Part shown: positions 11,382-19,963 of the stretch, piece after piece
Layout of the letters: the number at the start of each line of letters is the position of its first letter
Position numbering within the stretch: position 1 is the stretch's first letter
Assembly (NCBI RefSeq): GCF_002197755.1
Contig: NZ_NHOT01000005.1
Location: forward strand, 231,465 to 295,464
DNA length: 64,000 nt
Direction: 5' to 3'
From: Pedobacter sp. AJM
GTDB taxonomy: Bacteria; Bacteroidota; Bacteroidia; Sphingobacteriales; Sphingobacteriaceae
The notes under the pieces: generated by a model
Told to the model about the DNA's origin: nothing
The model's database searches: none
Seen by the model: only the letters and a program-made list of their open reading frames with translations
Program-made: the position numbers and the translations under genes

Positions 11382-11428
11382 AAATGTGGGAATTATTGGT
11401 CAAAATGTGGGATGCGCAAAATGTGACA
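11382..11428 (+). promoter_or_regulatory. Three direct repeats of AAATGTGGGA type, candidate AraC-type operator
   Basis: AAATGTGGGA occurs at 11382-11391 and 11403-11412, and AAATGTGACA at 11419-11428. The starts are 21 and 16 bases apart. AraC-family proteins often bind direct repeats about 21 bases apart. The array is 159 bases upstream of spt and shares the gap with an AraC-family gene, so control of the lipid operon is plausible but unproven. Confidence 0.4.
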
Positions 11429-11513
11429 TTCAGATGAATTGACTTTTCGACTTACTGACTTTTAATGCAAAAAAGTAAAACAGTTAAAAATGAGTTTATT
11501 GCTGATCACAAAC

Positions 11514-11544
11514 AATCAATTCACTGTTTATCAGTGAATTGATT
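11514..11544. repeat. Perfect 13-base inverted repeat with 5-base loop
   Basis: AATCAATTCACTG (11514-11526) is the exact reverse complement of CAGTGAATTGATT (11532-11544), with TTTAT between. Both neighbouring genes point away from it, so it is not an end-of-gene terminator for either. A protein binding site or a structured leader is more likely. Confidence 0.6.
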
Positions 11545-11760
11545 AAAAATACTATTAATCAAAAGATTGAAATCTAATCAGCGGATAGTCATTTTTTAAA
11601 TAAATAAATCAAAAAATGAGGTAGAATATTACATTTGCTGAGGTCAAAAAAATCAGATATTCCAGGCAACTTTTAAGAAAATAGTTCAGGCTAAATTATC
11701 AAGATAAGATATGTGCTTTTTGAATAACAGGTTAAGGCTATATTAACAACCAACCCCTTC

Positions 11761-12669
11761 ATGCAAAGAACTTCAAATCATAATATCCCTCAAAAAACAG
11801 GGTTAATTTACAAGCCAGATGATGGTGAGGGATTGGAAGTTTCCAGAATTGATCAGCTTTCTAAAGGCATTTGTAATAACCAACCTTTCAGAGCCTTGTC
11901 CTTTGCGTTTATACTGGTCGTAAAAGGACGTATTCATATTAAAACCAACTTTATAAATGAAACATTAAAAGAGAAGGATGTATTTTTTGTTTTTCCTGAC
12001 ACTGTATATGAAGTGACAGATCATACAGACTTCTCCTTTATCAAGATCACATTTAATAAAGATTACCTGTCTAAATCAGGCATTTTCCTTACTGCAGCGC
12101 AGCATTATACCATATTTCAAAGTAAGGCTATTCATAAATTTTCCTTAAAGCGCGAAGAATACCAAGACCTGTATCATGATGTAATCGCGCTGGAAAAGAA
12201 GTTAAAAATTGCTGCTGATATGCCCTATAGAAATGACATTATCAGAAATAGTTTTATTGAAATTCTTTACGATTTATTGCTAAACTTTAATAACCGGGAG
12301 CATTTCGAGCTGCCAAAAAGAGATAGCAAGTCTGAAATGACGACTAAGTTTCTCAATCTGCTTTCCCTACATTTTAAAAAAGAGAGGCTGGTAATCTTTT
12401 ATGCGGGTAAATTATTCATCACCCCAAGACATTTGTCGCAGGTGGTCAAATCTGTAACCGGAAAAACTGCGGGAGAACTGATTGATGAGATCGTAATTGG
12501 TGAAGCGAAAATCTTGCTGAACAATTATTCACACAACATATCCAGTGTTGCAGAGGCATTGAATTTTGCTAATGCTTCCTTTTTTGGAAAGTATTTTAAG
12601 AAAAATACCGGAATATCACCCTCGGTTTACCGAATGGAAAACCGTCTTCCACATCAAAATATATTTTAA
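11761..12669 (+). CDS. AraC-family transcriptional regulator
   Basis: A 302-residue cytoplasmic regulator. The N-terminal half is a cupin-like sensor region (about 30-150). The C-terminal 100 residues form the double helix-turn-helix of the AraC family, with R-H-L-S-Q-V-V-K in the first recognition region, then S-S-V-A-E-A-L-N-F-A-N-A-S-F-F-G-K-Y-F-K-K and G-I-S-P-S-V-Y-R in the second. It is divergent from the sphingolipid operon and precedes a membrane protein gene by about 100 bases. Its target and ligand cannot be read from the sequence. The spaced repeats in the upstream gap are candidate sites. Confidence 0.88.
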   Translation: MQRTSNHNIPQKTGLIYKPDDGEGLEVSRIDQLSKGICNNQPFRALSFAFILVVKGRIHIKTNFINETLKEKDVFFVFPDTVYEVTDHTDFSFIKITFNKDYLSKSGIFLTAAQHYTIFQSKAIHKFSLKREEYQDLYHDVIALEKKLKIAADMPYRNDIIRNSFIEILYDLLLNFNNREHFELPKRDSKSEMTTKFLNLLSLHFKKERLVIFYAGKLFITPRHLSQVVKSVTGKTAGELIDEIVIGEAKILLNNYSHNISSVAEALNFANASFFGKYFKKNTGISPSVYRMENRLPHQNIF

Positions 12670-12765
12670 AAGCTAAAGCATTTTCATACAAAAAGGCCAG
12701 TTTCCACTACATATTGACCTTGATGGCGGATCAGTTTTTAAAGAATTTTGATTCAAATTTTTATC

Positions 12766-13518
12766 ATGATCAGTCAGCCCGATATTCACGTCCCGTATAA
12801 TTCTAAAAATCAATTCAAATCTGAAACATTAAGTTCTTCTGGTTTGATCACGATGTTCATAAAGTTCATCATTTATGGAATCGCCATAGTTGGTGTCGCA
12901 CAGTTTCTGATGTGGCAGGTGACGAGGGAACAACAGGGAATGAAATTTTCTGAAGCATCTGCTGTGGAAGTATTACAAAGTATATTGCTCCTCTTTTCCG
13001 GTATCATCCTAACCTATGGTATTGTGATTTATAAAAACTGGAGGCCGTTGCTCTTATTAATAGCTGAATTCCTCTTTATTTCGCTGGTGCGCGAACAGGA
13101 TGCTTACCTGGATCTGCATTATTTTGATGGCGCATGGCAAACCATTGTCATCCTGTCTCTGCCTTTTCCCATTTATTTTGCCATCATCAGGCGTAAAAAA
13201 CTAATAGATAACCTGAAAGTATACACCTCATTATTTGCTTTCGGCATCATGATATCAGGCATTTTGACTACCTATATCTTTTCAAGATTGTATGGTAGAA
13301 GAATATTCTGGATGGCAGCCATGGAAAACGGCTACATGCGGGATGTAAAAAACATATCTGAAGAATCATTGGAAACATATGGTTATTTACTGATTTTTAT
13401 AGCGAGCATCGAACTCATCTTTCTGATTAAACGACTGGATGTACGGTCAAAAAATGCGATTAAAGTGGCTTCCAACGCTGATGCCAGCACATTTAAAATT
13501 GTTCAGCCTGGATCTTAG
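12766..13518 (+). CDS. Hypothetical multi-pass membrane protein
   Basis: A 250-residue protein when started at the ATG at 12766; an in-frame TTG at 12748 would add six residues and is less likely. About six hydrophobic segments are visible: M-F-I-K-F-I-I-Y-G-I-A-I-V-G-V, I-L-L-L-F-S-G-I-I-L, L-L-L-L-I-A-E-F-L-F-I, I-V-I-L-S-L-P-F-P-I-Y, F-A-F-G-I-M-I-S-G-I-L and a final Y-L-L-I-F-I-A-S-I-E-L-I-F. A conserved-looking R-E-Q-D-A-Y-L-D-L-H motif lies between helices. I do not recognise the family. It follows the AraC gene on the same strand and may be its target. Confidence 0.7.
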   Translation: MISQPDIHVPYNSKNQFKSETLSSSGLITMFIKFIIYGIAIVGVAQFLMWQVTREQQGMKFSEASAVEVLQSILLLFSGIILTYGIVIYKNWRPLLLLIAEFLFISLVREQDAYLDLHYFDGAWQTIVILSLPFPIYFAIIRRKKLIDNLKVYTSLFAFGIMISGILTTYIFSRLYGRRIFWMAAMENGYMRDVKNISEESLETYGYLLIFIASIELIFLIKRLDVRSKNAIKVASNADASTFKIVQPGS

Positions 13519-13627
13519 TTATCCCCTGGATTAAGGATTATTGATTTCAATTATTTTTCCTGGCTGTAATCTACCTCATAAAAGATTCTCCGGTATTGAT
13601 GACAAAATTTATGTCATTTAAAATGTG

Positions 13628-13689
13628 ATCCTAAGTCTGTCGAAGGACTTGTGAAAAATATTCTTAAGAATATCCGACAGACTCAGGAT
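13628..13689. repeat. Nested inverted repeat, REP-like or small mobile repeat element
   Basis: Outer arms ATCCTAAGTCTGTCG (13628-13642) and CGACAGACTCAGGAT (13675-13689) pair with one mismatch. Inside is a perfect 16-base palindrome, ATATTCTTAAGAATAT (13658-13673). The GTCTGTCG/CGACAGAC arm resembles repeats I recall as scattered through Bacteroidota genomes. It lies between a gene ending at 13518 and the converging lipoprotein gene ending at 13753, a typical place for REP-type elements. Confidence 0.6.
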
Positions 13690-13752
13690 GACAAATTTTA
13701 ACTGAACTAATCCTGTTGCAGCTTCTTTTTGCTAGCAGGTTATATGTTAGCT

Positions 13753-14424
13753 TTATTTGAACTCAATTCGTTGCGGAGCAGAAAATAAAGCTTCACCTAC
13801 CCCATTTGTTTTCACCGCCAGTCTTGCATACATAAAGTTTCTGGATGCAAGTGCCGCCGGGATGTTCACTGTAATTGTACCTGACTGTCCGATGACTATA
13901 TCTGCGGCCAGTTTTTCTGCGCTGGCATCCTGCCGCGTATTATCAACAATCATGGTGGTACCCAGATACAGGTTAACACGTTCCAGTACGCTTGTGGATG
14001 TAACTTGCTGCACTGTAAATGTTGCGCTAACGGTATTGCCTGATTTGTTAAAAGACACATTACCAAAAGTAAAATGAGGCACAACCGGAACATCAACCTG
14101 GGTATTTCCACTTACTTTAACCGCAATTGAATCAGGATTATCCAGCCACGGCCCATTTCCGCGCAGGCGTACCAGCTTATAATCACCATCAAACAATGTC
14201 GCAGAAAACGTTCCATCCTGCGCTACAAAAACCGGAATTTTAGTAAAAAGTGAATAGCCATGCTGCCAGAGCTCAAGCTGAACACCATCAGAACGAACGC
14301 CAACCGTTTGATTCTGGTAAAGGATACGACCTGTTAGTCTGGATGTTGGCGCATCATAGTTATCCTTTTTGCAGGAGAAAAATGCCATCAGGCAGAATAA
14401 TACGATATAACTTATCTTTTTCAT
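13753..14424 (-). CDS. DUF3823-type SusE-position surface lipoprotein
   Basis: A 223-residue lipoprotein. The signal ends at a lipobox with Cys18 (M-A-F-F-S-C), followed by K-K-D-N. The N-terminal half matches DUF3823, with S-R-L-T-G-R-I-L-Y-Q and a D-G-D-Y-K-L-V-R-L motif of an Ig/transthyretin-like beta domain. A second beta domain covers about 110-223. It lies 9 bases after the susD-like gene, the place where SusE-type binding lipoproteins are found. It probably sits on the outer face of the outer membrane and helps bind a glycan or other polymer. The substrate is unknown. Confidence 0.82.
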   Translation of the reverse strand: MKKISYIVLFCLMAFFSCKKDNYDAPTSRLTGRILYQNQTVGVRSDGVQLELWQHGYSLFTKIPVFVAQDGTFSATLFDGDYKLVRLRGNGPWLDNPDSIAVKVSGNTQVDVPVVPHFTFGNVSFNKSGNTVSATFTVQQVTSTSVLERVNLYLGTTMIVDNTRQDASAEKLAADIVIGQSGTITVNIPAALASRNFMYARLAVKTNGVGEALFSAPQRIEFK

Positions 14425-14433
14425 GGTAGTTGA

Positions 14434-16287
14434 TTAATGAAATGGATTACGAATAATTTTAGGGTTATTATTAAGTACAGCCTGTTCAATGGATGAATAG
14501 TAATTCCCAATTTGATAAAAGCGTGGTGCTTTAAAGCGTGGTGCAACCTGCTTAATAAAAATGTATTTATCATGACGGGCAGCATCACCCGGACGTACTA
14601 CCCGGTACGGGTACAAAGCATAAAGCATGGCATCAGGACTATTTGTACTGCCATTCCATACCTGATCTGCAATTCGCCAGCGGGCAAGATCCCAAACACG
14701 GTGGTCTTCAAAGGCCAATTCTACCCTGCGCTCATTGCGAATGCGATCGATGGTTAGCGTGCTTAAACTGTTAGCGCCAAATCCAGCTCTTTCACGCAAG
14801 GTATTCATATAGCTTAAAGCGCTTGCCGTTTGGCCAAGTTCAAAAGCAGCTTCAGCGGCATTCAGGTATACCTCTCCTAACCTGAACCTGATCCAGGCAA
14901 TATCCGTACCCCTCGTACGGGTACTGGCTAATGGCGTATTGTCTATAAATTTACGCAGGTAAAAACCTGTATTCGATAAGTCAAGCGCAGAACGTTGAGG
15001 TCCATCCAGGCCGGTAAGGAGTTTCCCATCCGTATACCTGGCACCTAAATCTCCTTCAATAATCTGATAGCTAGTTCCATTCCACAATGCCACTCCGGCC
15101 TGGATGTTCACCGGCGTATTGCGGAAACTTGTTCCGGGATAAATGATGGTTCCGTATAAACGGGCATCTTTATTCGCGAAAATATCCTGGGTATTGGTAT
15201 AATAAACATAATCGCTATTATCTGCGTTCCGGGTTTTCAGGTTTCCGGCAGTACCATCCAGGTACTCGTACTTCTCTACCAGATTTAAAGTTGGTGCAAT
15301 TGCAGATGAAGCCAGGTTATCTTCCCTTAATGAGCGGGCAATGTTATCATAACTGAAACCATGTTTAAATCCTTTAGACTGTAAAAAATCCTGGATTAAA
15401 ATCAGCTCCGGATTACCGGTTTTCTTGGTAAGTGCTTCATAAAAATTCTCACCTAAATTTGCCGCATTCGATTTGTACAAGGAATACGGCCCTGCTATTA
15501 CCTGCTTTGCAGCATCGAGTGCTTTATTGTAAAAATCAGCAGCGCGTTGTGCCGGAATCCCCACTTCACCGCCTGGCAGCGTAATCGGACTGGCCATCAG
15601 ATTATTGTATTTGGCCAGCGAACCTGCATACAACATGGCTCTGCATTTCAAGGCCAATACGGCATATTTATTTGCGCGAGAGGTGCTGCCGTTATTTTCA
15701 ATATGATTTACAATGGCATCAAGTTCAGTACCGATAAAATCATATACATCTACTTCTTTACTTCGTGGCAACTGCAAATTGGTGGCATCTCCACTATAAT
15801 CATAAACCAGAGGGGTAGTGACCAAGGGTACACCGCCCATTCTTTTTACCATTTCAAAATAATCATACGCACGAAGGAAGCGAAATTCGGCATTAAACTG
15901 GGCTTTCTGCTGGGCTGTTAATTTGGTGCTTTTTTGTACGCCTTCAATGCCGAGGTTTACATCCCTGATAAAGCCATAATCCCAAAGTCTCCATCTGTCT
16001 ACCGGATATGAAATGATATTATTCCGGTATTCATCCCCGGCATTTCCGCTTCCAGACCATACTGCATCATCATATGCCGTGTGTTCGGTCCAGCGATTGG
16101 TTAAGGAAGCATCGGTTGGAATGCGATTATACAAATTGGCTAACACGCCTTCAATCAATTTTGGGTCACCATAAACCTGATCTTCAACCACTATACTCTG
16201 TGGTTCACGTTCCAGGAAATCTTTCTTGCAGGCGTTAAATATGATGGTACAAATGATGAAGCCGATATAAATGTTAATATTTTTCAT
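14434..16287 (-). CDS. RagB/SusD family nutrient-binding outer membrane lipoprotein
   Basis: A 617-residue lipoprotein with its lipobox at Cys20 (I-I-F-N-A-C). After the Cys the K-K-D-F-L-E-R-E-P start is typical of SusD. Later landmarks include E-F-R-F-L-R-A-Y-D-Y-F-E-M-V-K-R-M-G-G-V-P-L and Y-L-N-A-A-E-A-A-F-E-L-G, helical repeat segments of the SusD fold, and R-N-E-R-R-V-E-L-A-F-E-D-H-R near the C terminus. SusD proteins form a lid over the SusC transporter and capture ligand. The gene starts 9 bases after the susC-like gene and was surely co-transcribed with it. No carbohydrate enzyme is encoded nearby. Confidence 0.95.
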   Translation of the reverse strand: MKNINIYIGFIICTIIFNACKKDFLEREPQSIVVEDQVYGDPKLIEGVLANLYNRIPTDASLTNRWTEHTAYDDAVWSGSGNAGDEYRNNIISYPVDRWRLWDYGFIRDVNLGIEGVQKSTKLTAQQKAQFNAEFRFLRAYDYFEMVKRMGGVPLVTTPLVYDYSGDATNLQLPRSKEVDVYDFIGTELDAIVNHIENNGSTSRANKYAVLALKCRAMLYAGSLAKYNNLMASPITLPGGEVGIPAQRAADFYNKALDAAKQVIAGPYSLYKSNAANLGENFYEALTKKTGNPELILIQDFLQSKGFKHGFSYDNIARSLREDNLASSAIAPTLNLVEKYEYLDGTAGNLKTRNADNSDYVYYTNTQDIFANKDARLYGTIIYPGTSFRNTPVNIQAGVALWNGTSYQIIEGDLGARYTDGKLLTGLDGPQRSALDLSNTGFYLRKFIDNTPLASTRTRGTDIAWIRFRLGEVYLNAAEAAFELGQTASALSYMNTLRERAGFGANSLSTLTIDRIRNERRVELAFEDHRVWDLARWRIADQVWNGSTNSPDAMLYALYPYRVVRPGDAARHDKYIFIKQVAPRFKAPRFYQIGNYYSSIEQAVLNNNPKIIRNPFH

Positions 16288-16296
16288 TGCAAAATT

Positions 16297-19200
16297 TTAA
16301 AGTGTTAGGTTAAAACCGAAATTAAACAAGCGTTGCTGAGGATATATGACTCCGTTAGTTGAAGAAATCTCCGGGTCAATTTCAAATTCCTTCAAATTGT
16401 CTAAAGAGAAGATGTTGGTTCCATTCGCATAAACAAATACATTTTTAAACCCAATGCTTTCTATCCATTTTTTGGGTAGCGAATAGCCTACTAATAAGTT
16501 TTTTAAACGGAGATACCGAACATTGGTGATCCAGAAATCATTGCGGTAGGCAAAGTTTGATAAGCCTGGGTTATCTTTTCTTAAGGCGGGATAAGTACCT
16601 GAAATCCATTCACTGTTAGGATTAAATGGATCGGCACGGTGCCAGCGGTCATTCAACAGATAGGCTGGTGAATTTCCATTGTTCTGAAACGGAATCTGCA
16701 ATTCATATTCGCGCTGAAAAGTCTGCATGCTGGCACCTGCAAAATCAAACTGCAGGGTAATCCCTTTCCAGGTTACACTTCCGTTAATACCTATATTTAA
16801 ATAGGGCAAACCACCTTGTGCATAGCCAATCGGGCGTTGATCCATATAATTGATAATGCCATCGCCGTTGGTATCTTCAAATTTAAGGTCACCAGGCAAT
16901 AAAGTGCGGTTTCCCTGTCCGTCGTTATTGATCGCATAATTATCGATCTCATCCTGCGACTGGAAACGACCAAGTACATGATAACCAAAATTAACGTCAG
17001 CCCATCGGTCAACACCACTGTTCCGGTATTCATCCCAGGAATTTCCGAACCGTGGTTTATAATAATCGAGGGTGCGCAAGCGTGAAAGTGTGGCATTTGC
17101 ACCGATAGAATATTCTACTTCCCTGATTTTACTGCGGTACGTCAGGATACCTTCCATCCCACGGTTAGCGTCTGAATTCAGGTTATCGTTTGGCAAAGCA
17201 TAACCTACCTCGCTAGGCAGTAAAATATCATATCGCGGAGCCGGAAGTCCGGTTCGCTTACGTTCAAAAAAATCAAAGGAACCTGTTAATTTATTATTGA
17301 ATAAAGCAAAATCGATCCCGATATTTTTAGATATACTGGTGATCCAGGATAAATTTGTAATGGGCAATCCCCTTGGTGAAACACCGGTTACCAGTGAACC
17401 GTTAAACACGGCTCCACCATTGGCATAATCATAACCCTGCAAATAGCTGAATGGTGCAATCAACGGATCATCAGTATTGCCGTAAGGTTGACGGTCTGTA
17501 CCGGTCTGACCATAAGAAACCCGAAGTTTAAGGTTATCTACGAATTTGATTCGGTTGAAAAATTTTTCCTTTGAAATGATCCAGCCTGCAGATACGCCGG
17601 GGAAAAATCCAAATCTGCTGTCTTTTCTGAATAGAAATGATCCGTCATACCGGCCCAGCGCCTCCAATAAATACTTTTGTTTATAGTTATAATTGATACG
17701 GGCGATATAACCTGCCCTGGCCGAAACGCCATAAGTATTTCCTAAAGCAGTCTGATCTGCAAAATACATCAAAGGCACCGTATTATTAGGTGGATTACTG
17801 ATCAGTTCTATGTAATCATCGGTAGAATCGTAGCGCTCATAGGCGGCCACCACATCAAATGAATGTTCACCGAACGATTTTGCGTAGTTTAACTGAAACT
17901 GACCGAAATTTTCTTCGATTTCTCTACGCTCTTTTCTCCTGAATGGATTTTGATTGCCACCATTAATATTATAGGTGTTTGTAGCCGGATCATAAGTGTA
18001 GGCATTATAAGTATACTCAAAGTTCTCTCCAACATTAGTAGTATAGTTGTAAGAATATGTGGCTTTGGCTATCAAACCAAACGGAAAACTATACTGCGCA
18101 TAAAAGTTGGATTTCAAAGCCCTCCAGTCGCTATCAGCATAGCCAGAAACATCTTCTGCATAAGTTGCCGGGTTCACATTGATATTGTGTGTGGCATTAA
18201 TGTAATTCGGGTTATCATTTGCATAAGGCCGCTCCGTAGGCCAATTGGTATACAGACTGAGTAATGGATTAAAATAATCATCATAACCCGGTACACCGGT
18301 TTGGTGGCGGCGTTCCAGTCTCGCAGCCAATTGCGTTCCTATCTTCAATCCCTTGGCTAAACCGGCGTCTAAATTGGCCTGGACATTGGTACGGTTAAAA
18401 CTAAAATCTTTGATAACAGCCTCCTGATTAAGGTGCGTGGCAGATATAAAAAAGTTAGTATTGTTTGATCCGCCTGATGCATTGGCAGAAAGGTATCGCT
18501 GTGGAACATTCGGCCGGATAATAAAGTCATAATAGTCAAAACTTTGAAAGCCGGGTTCATTTCCTGCCTGCCATTTATTAAGCAATTCGCGCGTCCAGAT
18601 AGACGTCCTGTTCAGGTTTTGATCAGACTCTGCCAGGGCCCGTACGTAATCGCCTGCATTGGCTGGCTTTGGCATTCGGGTGAAATTCTGAAGTCCGTAA
18701 TATGAAGATACGCTAATGGTAGTGGGTTGATTTGATCTTCCTTTTTTAGTGGTAACCAATACCACGCCGTTCGCAGCACGAAGGCCGTAAATAGCTGCTG
18801 ATGCATCTTTTAGGATTGAAATACTTTCAATATCATTCTGCCCGAGATTATTAAACTGTCCGGCATCTGACGGTACGCCGTCAATTACGTAAAGCGGTGA
18901 ACCCAGGTTCCTGATCTGTAAATTAGTGGTACCACCAGGCCTGGCATCAGTTTGACGGGTATTTACCCCTTGAATTTTACCAACCAATGCACCAGAGGTA
19001 GTTATTGCAGGTGTGCGCATCAGGGCATCAGATTTAATATCACTTACTGCACCGGTAATTGTTGCTCTTTTTTGAGCACCGTAGCCCACTACAACCACCT
19101 GATCCAATGTATTATCCTGGGCGGCTAAAGAAACATTAATAGTAGTACGCTGGTTCACCACAATTTGTTGTGTAACATAACTTAAATAAGAAAAAACAAG

Positions 19201-19428
19201 TGTTGATTGAGCATTTGGTACCGTAATTTTATAATTACCTGTTGCATCTGTTTTGACAACAATAGTTGTACCTTTCAAAAGCACATTCACATCAGGCATT
19301 CCCAAGCCCTTTTCATCTAAAACTTTTCCTTTTACAGCAATCTGTGCGAACGCAACAAATGAAATAAACGTCATTACAACGGTTAAAATCAATTTAAAAA
19401 ACGTCCTTTTGTAAATAAAGACTTTCAT
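16297..19428 (-). CDS. SusC/RagA family TonB-linked outer membrane transporter
   Basis: A 1043-residue protein. The signal peptide ends near A28-Q29. A carboxypeptidase-regulatory-like domain (about 32-110) comes next, then the SusC-type segment D-Q-V-V-V-V-G-Y-G. The plug domain holds L-Y-V-I-D-G-V-P and I-S-I-L-K-D-A-S-A-A-I-Y-G, both SusC signatures, and the rest is a 22-strand type barrel ending in F-G-F-N-L-T-L. It imports ligands delivered by the SusD partner using TonB energy. There is no FecR/ECF sigma pair or hybrid kinase adjacent, so local control may depend on the 535-base upstream gap. Confidence 0.96.
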   Translation of the reverse strand: MKVFIYKRTFFKLILTVVMTFISFVAFAQIAVKGKVLDEKGLGMPDVNVLLKGTTIVVKTDATGNYKITVPNAQSTLVFSYLSYVTQQIVVNQRTTINVSLAAQDNTLDQVVVVGYGAQKRATITGAVSDIKSDALMRTPAITTSGALVGKIQGVNTRQTDARPGGTTNLQIRNLGSPLYVIDGVPSDAGQFNNLGQNDIESISILKDASAAIYGLRAANGVVLVTTKKGRSNQPTTISVSSYYGLQNFTRMPKPANAGDYVRALAESDQNLNRTSIWTRELLNKWQAGNEPGFQSFDYYDFIIRPNVPQRYLSANASGGSNNTNFFISATHLNQEAVIKDFSFNRTNVQANLDAGLAKGLKIGTQLAARLERRHQTGVPGYDDYFNPLLSLYTNWPTERPYANDNPNYINATHNINVNPATYAEDVSGYADSDWRALKSNFYAQYSFPFGLIAKATYSYNYTTNVGENFEYTYNAYTYDPATNTYNINGGNQNPFRRKERREIEENFGQFQLNYAKSFGEHSFDVVAAYERYDSTDDYIELISNPPNNTVPLMYFADQTALGNTYGVSARAGYIARINYNYKQKYLLEALGRYDGSFLFRKDSRFGFFPGVSAGWIISKEKFFNRIKFVDNLKLRVSYGQTGTDRQPYGNTDDPLIAPFSYLQGYDYANGGAVFNGSLVTGVSPRGLPITNLSWITSISKNIGIDFALFNNKLTGSFDFFERKRTGLPAPRYDILLPSEVGYALPNDNLNSDANRGMEGILTYRSKIREVEYSIGANATLSRLRTLDYYKPRFGNSWDEYRNSGVDRWADVNFGYHVLGRFQSQDEIDNYAINNDGQGNRTLLPGDLKFEDTNGDGIINYMDQRPIGYAQGGLPYLNIGINGSVTWKGITLQFDFAGASMQTFQREYELQIPFQNNGNSPAYLLNDRWHRADPFNPNSEWISGTYPALRKDNPGLSNFAYRNDFWITNVRYLRLKNLLVGYSLPKKWIESIGFKNVFVYANGTNIFSLDNLKEFEIDPEISSTNGVIYPQQRLFNFGFNLTL

Positions 19429-19811
19429 AAAGTAGTTGTTTGGTTTATATAAATTAATGATTAGAATTTCTATTCTGAAGGGATTTTAATGGCGATTTCG
19501 GCCTGAAATTCAAGATATTGCATCCTCAACAAAGTTTAAGTTGAATTAGGCAATCCTTTTCTGTTCCGGCTGATGCTGGCTTAATGGTAATTAAGCATTA
19601 CGATATGGAGGGATTTATCCGGTATGGCTGGAAAGAAAAAAGAATTATTTTTTCCGGATTGTATTCGGATTGGAATTGGCCATCATTTGAAGCCGGTGAT
19701 TGCATAACAATCTGTAAGAATGCTAATTTCATATCAATATATTTGGTTAACCTAAATTGAAATTGCGCAACAGGTAGTTAACCTGATGGTGATGCAATTA
19801 TTCAGACAGAC

Positions 19812-19819
19812 CAAATATA
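19812..19819 (-). promoter_or_regulatory. Candidate -7 promoter element (TATATTTG)
   Basis: Read on the minus strand, these bases are TATATTTG, a match to the TAnnTTTG element used by the main Bacteroidota sigma factor. No well-spaced TTG partner is visible about 19 bases upstream. Instead the inverted repeat at 19825-19861 occupies that zone, which would fit activator or repressor control. Confidence 0.35.
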
Positions 19820-19824
19820 CTTAT

Positions 19825-19861
19825 TTATTTTACAAACGTAGTCATAACGTTTGTAAAATAA
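19825..19861. repeat. Perfect 15-base inverted repeat, candidate operator for the susC operon
   Basis: TTATTTTACAAACGT at 19825-19839 pairs exactly with ACGTTTGTAAAATAA at 19847-19861, with 7 bases between. No T-run follows on the minus strand, so it is a poor terminator for the bestrophin gene ending about 100 bases away. Length and symmetry suit a dimeric regulator. Confidence 0.6.
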
Positions 19862-19963
19862 CGGTACTCGATTTTCTTCATGGAAACAGGCTGATTTTAT
19901 GGTAATGAATCCTTAGTATATTATAGGATATGCAGGCCATATCCCGATCATCGGCAATTTTCA

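Larger units (their letters stand above)
19429..19963. promoter_or_regulatory. 535-base leader region upstream of the susC-like gene
   Basis: No gene is supported here. The gap lies between the bestrophin stop and the susC start, both on the minus strand. It contains a 15-base perfect inverted repeat (19825-19861) next to a minus-strand TATATTTG (19812-19819) that fits the Bacteroidota -7 consensus. If that promoter is used, the susC message has a 5' leader of nearly 400 bases. Confidence 0.6.
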
